Origin: Vesta saturnalis
Lineage: Eukaryota; Arthropoda; Insecta; Coleoptera; Lampyridae
Reading direction: 5' to 3'
Length of the DNA: 64,000 nucleotides
Assembly (NCBI GenBank): GCA_036346205.1
Contig: JARFJB010000400.1
Location: 6,277,001-6,341,000 of the forward strand
Shown piece by piece: positions 54,589 through 64,000 of the stretch. Position numbers and translations under genes: made by a program. The notes beneath the pieces were generated by a model that was not told the origin of the DNA, did not search any database, and saw nothing but the letters and a program-made list of their open reading frames with translations. Every line of letters begins with the position of its first letter. Positions within the stretch are counted from its first letter, which is position 1.

Positions 54589-54974
54589 ACCCAAACGGCT
54601 CTATATAATATTACGTAGTATCAGCGATTTTTAAATCTATTGAATATACCATCACTATTCATCATCGTACTAAGCAAGTTTTGGTAAGAATATCCATCTT
54701 GCATACCGACGTACTTTATCCTTAAACGGACCTCAACTGTAGACAACGCCTAGGAAACAAAAAGCAGAGTCTGCAACAATAGCAACACCATCCATTGAGA
54801 ATGCTCAACCGCTGTGGTACTTCTTAACTGCAAGGCATACCTGAGATGCTATTAGCAACCTTAGTTTTGTAAGTAATAACATCCTTTTTCTTTCTTTCTT
54901 TTTACAATATACGTGTTGGAATCTTTTATGTCATTCAAGTAACTCTGATTATGACAATCAATTAATTAATAATA

Positions 54975-55221
54975 ATGGCAAATTATATTGAAATAAATAT
55001 TGCTAAAGAAATTATTCCTCAATATGAAGGGGGAAGTAGAAACTTATCAGTGTGAAAAATTTATAGCTAATTATAGAAATTATTCACCAGGTCACGAAAA
55101 CTGTATATTACATAAATTGTTGTTCGAAATTTGCTGCTCCAAATTAGTTGGTACTGCTAGTAACCCTTCGAACTATTTTCGAAACACAGGTCCCCGTAAT
55201 TTTCATTCCGAAGAAATTTAG
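54975..55221 (+). pseudogene. gag: gag N-terminal fragment
   Basis: An ATG at 54975 opens a short frame. A one-base shift near 55050 moves to a second frame with YQCEKFIANYRNYSPGH and LLFEICCSKLVGTA, weakly like the N-terminal half of errantivirus gag. The remaining gag is largely deleted. The assignment depends on position and on this weak likeness. Confidence 0.6.
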
Positions 55222-55254
55222 AATTTTCAAGACGATTAAAAATCAATAGCAATA

Positions 55255-56022
55255 GTGGAAAACGACGAAGATAATCAAGAAGATTACCAGAATCCTGAAA
55301 CTTTCGCATTTACTGAAAATTTTCCTGAAACCCTATTTGAATCCACTGAAAATTTTCGAATGCCTGCCTCGGAACCACAAAATTTAGATTTAAATTCGCT
55401 AACAAACAAACTAAAACTACCATTCATAACGATTCCTAGTTTAAAATTAAAGATTTTAATAGATAGTGGAGCTTCTAATTGAATAATAAATCAGGGTCCC
55501 GCCTTTGAACATTAAAAAAAATTTTTTTTAAACCATTTACTATTAAAAGTTTAAATAATACGATAACCGATAATCAGAATGTATCATATCCTATTTTAAA
55601 AGAATTTGGACTTGATAATAAAATTAATTTTCATATAATACAATGGCACGATAGATTTGACGCATTAATAGGAAGTGAAGATTTCCAAAAACTTAAAGCT
55701 ACTATTAATTATAATAATCAAACATTAGAGATAGGTAATTCTAAAATACCGTTTTTTATGGAACTAAACTCGAAGAACTTTAAACCAGCAAAACAAATTG
55801 TTAAAAATAGTATGAGAATTCCCGTAAATGTCGATCAGGTACAAGTTATAATCCCAGAAATTAAATTAGACAATTACATTATTGCAGAATCAATTGCCGT
55901 TACAGAAAATGGCATTTGCACTATTCCTTTTGAAGAAGAACGTGAAGTAGAAATAAATTGTCAACAACAATACGAGGTAGAACCTATTACCAATGTTGAT
56001 TTAGCAAATACAAAAATTTAAA
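55255..56022 (+). pseudogene. pol: Retroviral-type aspartic protease region
   Basis: The active-site triad Asp-Ser-Gly is at 55462-55470 within ILIDSGASN, followed at once by a stop (55480). Further on, after a frame change, FDALIGSEDFQKL resembles the second half of the protease fold. The segment from 55758 to 56022 continues toward the spacer before the reverse transcriptase. The enzyme would cleave the polyprotein. It is split by a stop and a frameshift. Confidence 0.78.
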
Positions 56023-56036
56023 ATTTTAAGATTGAT

Positions 56037-57170
56037 ATTCCAAATGTCATTCGAACTAGTCATTTTAATCTAGAAGAAAGAACAGAAATTATATCTTTGT
56101 GCAAGAAATATAAAGACCCCTTTTACAACGAAAATTGTGACTTAACTTTTACCAACGCTGTAAAACACAACGTCAGAACAAATGATAACGAACCAGTTTA
56201 TTGTAAATCATTGCGATACCCACATCAATTGAAACATGAAATCTAAAATCAAATTCAAAAACTGCTTGATAACAAAATCGTTCGACCAAGCATTTCACCT
56301 TATAGTTCACCAGTTTGGATTGTATTGAAAAAACCAGATCCGAGCGGAAAAAAATGGCAACTTGTTATAGACTATAGGAAAGTAAATGAAAAAACGGTTG
56401 AAGACAAATATCCACTCCCAAGAATTAACGAAATATTAGACAATCTAGGAAAATGCATGTACTTTTCTACCTTAGATCTTGCCCAAGGATTCCATCAGAT
56501 AGAAATGGATAATGATTCTATCGAAAAAACTGCTTTCTCGGTAAACGATGGTCATTTCGGATACGTTCGAATGCCGTTCGGACGTAAAAACGCCCCAAGT
56601 ACGTTCCAAAATGGACAGTATTTTACGCCCATACCTGTATAAATTCTGTGTTGTATACATGGACGATATTGTAATCTTCTCAAAATCACTTCATGAACAC
56701 TCAGTACACATTAGACAGAAATTTGAAAAATTAAGAGAATATAATTTAAAAGTTCAACTAGATAAGTCGGAATTTTTGTGTAAAGAAGTAGCCTTCCTAG
56801 GACACGTAATTACACCACAAGGTATAAAACCTAACCCCACAAAAATTAAAGCTTTAGAAGAATACCCACTTCCGAAAACAGTAAAAGAAATGAGCTTTCC
56901 TTGGAATTGTAGGATATTAGAGAAGATTTATAAAAAACTTTGCTAAACTTGTACAACCATTTACTAAATGTCTTAAAAAGAATTCAAAGAGTGATGTCAC
57001 AGATCAAAATTATTTGCAAACATTTCAACAATGCAAGGGATTACTAACCAATGCACCAGTATTAACGTATCCAGACTTTGAAAAAACTTTTCATGTTACA
57101 ACCGATGCATCCAATGTAACCATAAGAGGAGTTTTATCGCAAAATAACAAACCAATTGCGAAAACTTAAA
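56037..57170 (+). pseudogene. pol: Reverse transcriptase and start of RNase H
   Basis: The fingers and palm motifs are well conserved: SPYSSPVWIVLKKPD, WQLVIDYRKVNE, FSTLDLAQGFHQI, FGYVRMPFG and the active site YMDD at 56656-56667, then LGHVITPQGIKPNP. An in-frame stop lies at 56246, a frameshift near 56615 between the two palm halves, and another near 56890. RNase H begins with FHVTTDASNV (about 57090) but stops at 57170. The domain would copy RNA into DNA in cytoplasmic particles. This copy cannot encode a whole enzyme. Confidence 0.92.
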
Positions 57171-57540
57171 TGCACACGAAATTGATTTAAACAAAACTGT
57201 GTACGAAAACTACAACGAAAAGCGAAAAACCGAATTGTTACCCTTCTACGAACACTTATATCACAAGCAATTAGAAAAGGGCACAAAGACTCTAGAAAAG
57301 AAAAATAGACATAAAGAATCAACCTTTGAAAGGAATGAATCAGTAGCCTATTTTACATGGCAAAGAATTAGAAAAACAGATCCGTGCTTTGATAAAGTAA
57401 ATATATCATCCGTTAATAAAAATAAAATCAAAGGGCTCAGAGAAAGTTCAAATAGACCAGCGAACATACAAGAAAAGTTAAACGTATTAAAAAGAAATTT
57501 TGTTTGCAGGATTTGACTGGCAATCCAGAACCAGGGCCTT
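57171..57540 (+). pseudogene. pol: Integrase C-terminal tail after a large deletion
   Basis: The zinc-binding and DDE parts of integrase are absent; sequence passes from early RNase H at 57170 directly to a basic stretch with NEKRKTELLPFYEHL and later RESSNRPANIQEKLN. This is compatible with the far C-terminus of the gypsy-type polyprotein. A frameshift near 57515 leads to GNPEPGPSN, which closes pol in this group. Confidence 0.7.
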
Positions 57541-58997
57541 CAAATTGAAAAATTTAATACAAATAGGTACACAACCGAGGACATAGGCCCTGCCAAATTA
57601 GTAGATCATTATCATAAGTTTTACTCCTATATTAATATAACAGATTTAGAATTAAGTTATTATCAAATATTAAGTAAGGTAGTAATTTTAGACACAAATT
57701 CAAACGTCAAGATCCAGAAATTAGTCCATGTGTTAAAAGAAAATTGTAAGTTAATAGAAAAACAATTATGTGAACTTAAGCATAAAAGAAAACGTGGTCT
57801 TGCTAATATTATTGGTACAGAATAAAAAATATTACTGGCAACCCTGACAACAACGGTATAACTGAAATTAACAAAAATCTTAATTCACTATATAAAAATC
57901 AAGATAAAATTATTCAACAAATAGATAAATACACTTCATTTGCTAATTCACTGAAAGGTACTCCAAAGACTTGGAAACAATCCAGAACAACACTGATTTG
58001 TTTGTTAATGAATTAAACAAGGTGAACAGTATTCTTGACATGCAGTTAATTATTCAATACAATAATTATTTAAGTTCCAAATCATTAGACATCCTTCAAA
58101 CTATTGAAAGAACAATTTCTTTAGCTTTTTCTGAAATAACAAATCTCGAAATTATGTCTGATATAGAAATAATTGAAATTATCGACCATTTAAAATTAAT
58201 TTATAAAAAGACGGAGTTGCCTGAATTACATAAAACCCATATTTTTAAAATACTGGAATTTTCAAAGTTTAGAATTTTGTCAACATAAGATTCAATTACA
58301 TGTATATTGTATATACCCATCCTCAACCTTTCAACATTCCAATACAAAAGAATTTACCTGATACCTGATCAGCAAAACAAGGTGCTAATACCGCCGTTCC
58401 AATATTATCTTCAAGGTGTAAGAAAAGAACTGTGGACTAATGAAAAGTGTAAACTTATAGAAAAACAAATTGTGTGTTTTGAAAGAACAGAAACGAGTAA
58501 GTGTTCCAAACTTATAACAAAGATTGTATATACGCCGTAGTCAATAACAATTATAAGTTATACGCTCAATTAGACAACGGAAAAATCTTAGTGTCAGTTA
58601 AACAAGATTTAGAAATAATTGAAGAATGTCACAACGAAATTAATAACTTTAATATCATTTTTAATGCTTTTGTATCATCCGAAGCAATTGCAAATTAACA
58701 ATAGATCAAACTTTTGAAATCACATTTGTTAATTTTACTTACAAGAATCCTAAAGAAATCAATAATTATAAAGCTGACTTGACTATAAAACTAGAACCAA
58801 AACATGTAGAAAACTTGAAAACCTTAAAAGAAGAAGCTGAAATGTTAAATACTGATTTAAAAATTAATCCTTTAGTGCATGTTACACATTTATCTATAAC
58901 TACTATTGCAATTATTTTATTAGTCATGTTTTGTATTTTGATCTATGTATTTAGATATAAGATACGTAATAGAATTAGGAGACAAAGACAGCATTAA
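57541..58997 (+). pseudogene. env: env-like fusion glycoprotein, broken
   Basis: The region after pol encodes a degraded envelope-type protein. A furin-like cleavage site KRKR is at about 57784-57795, followed by GLANIIGT, which corresponds to the fusion segment of insect errantivirus env. Frames shift several times (stops near 57825, 58288, 58540 and 58698). The C-terminal block (58779-58997) has a hydrophobic transmembrane stretch, ITTIAIILLVMFCILIYVF, and a short basic tail, RNRIRRQRQH. Such proteins sit in the cell membrane. The breaks leave no complete reading frame, and I make no claim of activity. Confidence 0.85.
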
Positions 58998-59050
58998 GAA
59001 GTGATTCCTTTAAAACAGATAACTTCGCAGAATGAGGACATTCTGTCTTA

Positions 59051-59060
59051 TGGGGAAAGG
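59051..59060 (+). promoter_or_regulatory. Polypurine tract
   Basis: TGGGGAAAGG directly before the 3' LTR, the usual plus-strand primer site. Confidence 0.8.
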
Positions 59061-59340
59061 AGTTATATTCTCCGGTTTTTGTATAATATATATCATTATA
59101 TAAATAGCTAGTATAGCATATCATGCTGTAAACAACATCAAATATTAATTACTTCATCAAATATTATCACATGAAACTTTCATATTTGTTATTATTGTAA
59201 TTTATCAATCCTTAAAAGATGTTAGTTATCTTAAGTAAATTAATGATTGTTATAAAAGACGCTGTATTGATAACAATCCAGCGTCTCAGTTTTTAATTGT
59301 AAGAATTTATTTTTAAATAAATCTTATTTGCAATAAAACA

Positions 59341-59345
<5 letters not shown>
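59061..59345 (+). repeat. 3' LTR
   Basis: 285 bp; same start and end sequences as the 5' LTR. Confidence 0.9.

Positions 59346-59378
<33 letters not shown>
59345..59378. repeat. (TA)n tract flanking the 3' LTR
   Basis: Perfect TA repeat directly after the LTR; mirrors the tract before the 5' LTR. Confidence 0.95.
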
Positions 59379-59379
<1 letters not shown>

Positions 59380-61963
59380 CGATGATATTCTCCCCACAAT
59401 CTTTGATAATATTTATTTACATTATTTATTAAATTATTTTTTTTTTAAATTAAAATATATTTTTATGTTAATATTATATAATTATTATTATTATAGGCTA
59501 AAACTCTAATATTTAAAACACAATCGGAGATATTGTAAACTATAACTTTTATTATGATATCCTTATTATAATTATTTAAGTTGCCCAGACTAACTTTTAA
59601 AAACAGCCGCATGTAAAGACTCATCAAAGGGGATAGGGATCAAAATTTAGAAGAAACTTTATTTTTAAAATGATAAAATAAATGATTATTAATTTGAATT
59701 ATATAAAGATTTTGAATATAATAATCATAGTTAATTTGATTAAAGCACATTGAGTTAATGTCCAATTATGTTTTATCTTATCTAACTTATTCAAGGAAAT
59801 TGAGCTATAAATTTTGATTCGCATTAATATATGTGTCACACCCTGTACATAACAAAAATTCTTAAAAAAGTATACTTGGGCATGCGCTGTGAATACGCAA
59901 ACATGTGACTTGATTACAATAAAAAGTGAAATTCGACATACAAGTATAAATACGTTTGAATTAAAAACAATATTATTATAAACCATTTGAATTTTCAGAA
60001 CAAATAATATTCCCTTTGGACATGCATACATGTTGTTGCACATCATGATTGTTACAAAGGATTGAAATTATGAACATAACAATGAAATATCAATGTCAAC
60101 AATAATGTACTCACATAAAATGTCCTTCTTTTCTTGGTTACTGCTGCTGAAGTTGATTGTAGAAAACAGCTCCTTCGAACTCCAACTCTGCTCCTCGAAC
60201 ATCCAAATTTTCTTTTATATAAACAGCTTCTACGTTTAGGTAAGTTTCACTAATGTTATTATAATATTGATGAATCTTTATTTTTAGGATCATCACTTCT
60301 TCTTATATTTATTTCAAAATAAGTTTTGAAAAGCATGGATCGTTGAAGGTTATTATAAATTAAACACACTTCTAGTAAATAAGGTGTATAATAATAAGAA
60401 CACGAAGAGAACACAATTAAATATCCATAACAACGTAAACAATGTAAACTTAAACACAAACAATGTCGAAACTGCGGAAATATTTTTATTAACTATCGAA
60501 AACCTCCGATTTTAAAATTTAAAAAGGTAAACTAACCTTAATTTAATTATTTCCCGACAAAAGACTATCACTTGTTTCTTTAACACTTCCGATACTAAAA
60601 TCACACTTTGTTTTTAACGAAATGACGTTATTTTGTTTAAAATATATTTTTTTACAAAAAAATTTGGCAACACCTTACTTTAGCAAGCTGTTGAAACAGA
60701 AGAAAATTAAGAGAGTTTGTAATCCTAAAGCACTTCTATTTATATGATTTAGGGTAACGACCAAATCTTCGATTGTTCTCTATAGTTACCAAGAATATTT
60801 CCTAAATTCTGATTGGCTACAGCCAATCAGAATTTCAAAACCCCATAACTTTTGCCCCCGTAAACCTTTCTTAAAACTAATAACATTTTCATAATCTACA
60901 TAATTTTCTCTATAATTTGAAAGCAAACACGAACTAATTCCTAGACTTAATAACTAAGTTAATTTTCACACTTATTTATTGATTTTACGCTAATTTTATG
61001 TATTTTACAGGCCTGGAAATGATTTCTACATGAATATGGGATGCTACTACACCCAAAAATTCATCTTATACATGCCTACGGCCAATTTGAAAGGACAATT
61101 ATTTTAATTTTTCCAACATTCTTAAAAACTAAATTTTACAAAATGGACACAAATATAGTGAATTGTAACTTGAAATTGAGGCTACTTTACTATTTTTGCC
61201 TCTACTAATTTATTTTACACAAATTGTCTCAACATAAAATAGTTTTTATTTAAATTTTATGTGAGGAAATAACATTTCATTCATATTGTTAATACAATTT
61301 TCAATGTAAAATTTCACACTTTTAACCACTATAACTGTTTGTGAAAGTGTTTAAACTTAATGTTCATGTCTCAAATTAATTTATTTTAACACTTTCGTAG
61401 GTTCATAAGTTCTACGACTTGTGTCGAAATGTTGTAAATCACTAGTTTAAGGTCATTGAATGTTGATTAAACACAATAATTCCAGAGCTGCTGCTTAATT
61501 TATGTTGTATAGTTACTCACTAATGTACTTGTTCTGTTTCTTCGTAATTTTAGCACTGATATATGTTTATCGCACTAACACGAATGTTTTCATGATTCTT
61601 GGCTGCGTACATTTGAATTGTGACATTGATACCAGCCTATATCTAGTTTTTAACATTATTTTTGTCAACTACAACTTGTATCACATGTCGTCAGGGAACA
61701 CTGTTTAAATAAACTTACTAAACTAAATAAAAACTTGAATTAAATCATAACGATAACAAACATACCCTATACTTCAATGTAATGTACTGTCGATTATACT
61801 CATATTAACATTATATTAAGAAATATTTAAATTTACAAACATCTCAATGTTTATTAACCATTCTTATCTAGAATTATATAATGATATGTACCATTTTGTA
61901 CAAACTAAAGAAATAATTCACTATGCGACTTACATAGCTACTTGAATGTAATTTGATTCATCT

Positions 61964-61967
<4 letters not shown>
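59379..61967. other. Intergenic, no gene; one palindrome
   Basis: AT-rich sequence. No coding motif in its short frames. A perfect palindrome at 60804-60835 is listed separately. Confidence 0.5.
60804..60835. repeat. Perfect 15-bp-stem palindrome with paired CCAAT motifs
   Basis: aaattctgattggct, loop ac, agccaatcagaattt. The stem is perfect and carries ATTGG and CCAAT in mirror arrangement, which are NF-Y type binding motifs. No gene next to it is supported. Confidence 0.85.
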
Positions 61968-62038
<71 letters not shown>

Positions 62039-62048
62039 CACACACACA
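61968..62048. repeat. Compound (AT)n-(AC)n microsatellite
   Basis: AT dinucleotides to about 62028, then CA dinucleotides to 62048. Confidence 0.95.
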
Positions 62049-62194
62049 TTTGTGCACGTTTTGCTTTTGAAAACTAAGATGGAAGGTCGACTAAGTAAAG
62101 AAATAATTTAAAAAACAGATTAAAAACAATTTTCGTTTCCCATACAGTTCAACTTGTCTATTTTGATCCATCTTAAGTGACATCACCACGCTAA

Positions 62195-63460
62195 CTGTCC
62201 CCCTTCTATGAAATTTGTTATTGGTTGATCTCTAATTCTGTTGACTTCTTATTTTACCTCTCAAGGTGACACCTTTCGCTCTTCTCAGGTATTTCATTTC
62301 TGTATCTTCCAATCTAGATTTAATTATTTGTGTCAGTAGCCACGATTCACACTTTCGTATCTGTTCAATCACCTCTCCACCTACCTGTGTTTTGTCTTCT
62401 GGTGATCTTTCTCAATAGCCATTACTTTTGTTTTATTTATATTCATCTTCATTCCATTATTTGTTAAATCTTAGTTCCATATAAATAAGTTTCGTTGTAG
62501 TTCTTCCTCTCTTCCCGCTATTACTATATCACTTGCAAATGCACAATCCCATATGAATGTGGATTATAGTTTTCTGTATCCCACATTTAACCCTTTAATT
62601 CTCTAGGTGTTCTATGGAAAGCTTTCTCGAGATCAATGAATGCAGAGGTGGCTTTCTTGTTGTACTGGAATGTTTTTGTAATTATTTATTTAACAGCAAA
62701 TGTATGGTCTTGTATGCTTCTACCCTTACGGAAACCGCTCTGCGCTTCTGATAATGTTGCATCTATTACGGTTCGTGTTTTAACTTCAAGAATTTGTTCA
62801 AACAAAGCTATACTTATACGCAGCAGCGTTATGCCTCTGCAGTTATTACATACCTTCCTATCTCATTTTTAAATATTCGGACAATCAGCCCTATTTCCCA
62901 GTCTTTTGGTATTTTTTTCCTCTTTTTATTAAACATTTTTAGAAGTGCCTTAATTCCTTGTTATCCCATTTTTTGTAACATTTTGCCTGTAAATTTGTAA
63001 TGTCCTCATGACTTCCCATTTTTGATTTTCTTTAATGCTGTTACTAACTCTTCTTCTGTTACACCTTCTTCTTCATTTTCTGTATTCTGGTGTATATCTT
63101 CTATATGTGTTCTTTCTTCTTTAATCATTATTTATTATTTAAGTTAGCTTTACCAATATCTTTCCATTTTTATCTTTTATTACTGTGTTCTCTGTTGTTT
63201 TTCTTTTCCTTAGATTTTTAAAACTCTATAAAATAGTTTTTGATTTTCTCCACTGTTCATTTCTAATTTTTCGCCAAAGTCTTGCCAGGCTTTTGCTTTT
63301 ACTCCTTTCACCATGTTTTTACTATTATACGCTGTTATTTGCATGGCATTGTAAGTATGTTCTGACTTTTTCGCTAAATAGTCAGTCCACCACTTCTTCC
63401 TTAGTTTAACTTGGCCTCTTATTTTCTCATTCCACCAGGCGGTTCTTTTCATATGTTTGT
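62195..63460 (-). pseudogene. RTE-type LINE reverse transcriptase remnant
   Basis: On the minus strand from 63452, TAWWNEKIRGQVKLRKKWW is followed by WQDFGEKLEMNSGENQKLFY, the linker between endonuclease and reverse transcriptase in RTE-clade LINEs. Around 62860-62630 the palm motifs appear: NCRGITLLRISIALFE, LSEAQSGFRKGRSIQDHTF and AFIDLEKAFHRTPREL. The catalytic box reads FASD (62528-62539) where the clade has Y/F-A-D-D, so one catalytic Asp is lost. Further down come INKTKVMAIEKDHQ and KYLRRAKGVTLRGKIR. Frames change repeatedly. The enzyme would have copied LINE RNA at nicked target DNA. Confidence 0.88.
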
Positions 63461-64000
63461 TTGTCTTAATTACACCGCATGCGCCCTAGCTGTTTTAGTA
63501 GCGTGCTCTTTATCTTTTACCGTTAGCTGTCAAAACTTATCTTCAACTGCCAGTAATTATCTGCGTATTATGTTCTCATACTCGCTGTTTCTGTTTCTTG
63601 TACTCTATAAATTCTTATTGTTTCTGGACTGCGTATAAAAAAACTTATATGGTACATATTTTGGTCAATGCAAAGAATCATCCTGTAAATCACATTAGGG
63701 AAAAACATTACAAAAACAATAGATAACAATTACATTAAATTCTTTAATTTATTTTGGCGTTCAATCAATTTCAAAGATTTCCAGAAACGAAAAATTGCTC
63801 GTAGGAGAAAGTTAAGTTTATAATACAAAGGAAAGAAATTACATTATTTTTAAATTAAAGTAATAATACAAAGTTCGTAGCTTTAGATAATTTAAGTATA
63901 CCGTAGATCCTTTTTATACCTTTTCGTTGTCTGTTAATCGCCAATTAATGTAAATTAACATAAATTCGTAGTTATTGAAAAAATCTGGAATACTGGATCT
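63461..64000. other. Unassigned, possibly more of the same LINE
   Basis: The endonuclease part would be expected here on the minus strand; I see no clear motif. Confidence 0.4.

Larger units (their letters stand above)
54209..59345 (+). mobile_element. Ty3/gypsy errantivirus-type LTR element, defective
   Basis: LTRs at 54209-54570 and 59061-59345 share AGTTATATTCTCCG at the start and caataaaacataatt at the end (the 5' copy has one extra A). A primer binding site starts with TGGCGCTGCGAACAGG at 54571 and a purine tract TGGGGAAAGG lies at 59051-59060. Between them gag, protease, reverse transcriptase, part of RNase H, the integrase C-terminus and env follow in the usual order. Stops, frameshifts and a large deletion covering most of the integrase show a dead copy. 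Both flanks are (TA)n, consistent with the AT-rich target preference of the 17.6/297 group. Confidence 0.92.

Noticed and set aside
59699..60046. 115-residue minus-strand frame
   Set aside because: AT-rich, low-complexity hydrophobic composition with no motif or neighbour support.

Overview
The window is AT-rich, intron-poor, repeat-dense eukaryotic DNA, most likely from an insect. This rests on an insect-type Ty3/gypsy element with gag, pol and env, on several Tc1/mariner-superfamily transposons (TA target duplications), on two piggyBac elements (TTAA), on Jockey- and RTE-type LINE fragments, and on a tRNA-derived SINE. I find no convincing host protein-coding gene. Nearly every protein-like stretch is a transposase, a reverse transcriptase or another piece of a mobile element, and most are broken by frameshifts or stops.

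Layout, left to right: Mutator-like element (1657-3520); foldback element with 280-bp arms (4728-5771); Tc1/mariner-superfamily element with 141-bp TIRs (5932-7385); unclassified GC-richer block (about 7480-8195) abutting a Jockey-like endonuclease fragment (to 9065); piggyBac element (10027-14551) with a second long-TIR mariner-superfamily element nested inside it (12018-14257); a nearly intact mariner-superfamily element with one frameshift (17572-18840) lying against an older remnant (18845-19760); an unassigned DNA transposon (20414-23734) with 36-bp perfect terminal repeats, an intron-split transposase gene and a well-folded tRNA-like gene inside its apparent 5' intron; an 8-kb structure with 1.65-kb inverted arms (24047-32226) around three transposase remnants, one arm being interrupted by a small TA-flanked element (29802-31166); a classical mariner remnant (32630-33094); LINE and SINE pieces; GC-rich block (40746-41300); second piggyBac (42512-44599); intron-containing IS630/Tc1-type transposase gene (45712-47257); small DDE and foldback remnants (51570-52975); the gypsy-type element with LTRs (54209-59345); and an RTE reverse transcriptase remnant (62195-63460).

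Long stretches between these show no gene that I can support. Perfect (TA)n tracts are frequent, and several begin exactly at transposon ends. The item most worth following is the 20414-23734 transposon: its tRNA-like gene, positioned between the terminal repeat and the transposase start codon, is unusual cargo and keeps canonical cloverleaf positions and a Pol III terminator. The other two are the near-intact mariner-type element with unusual catalytic spacing (17572-18840) and the transposase gene carrying four very short introns (45639-47257).
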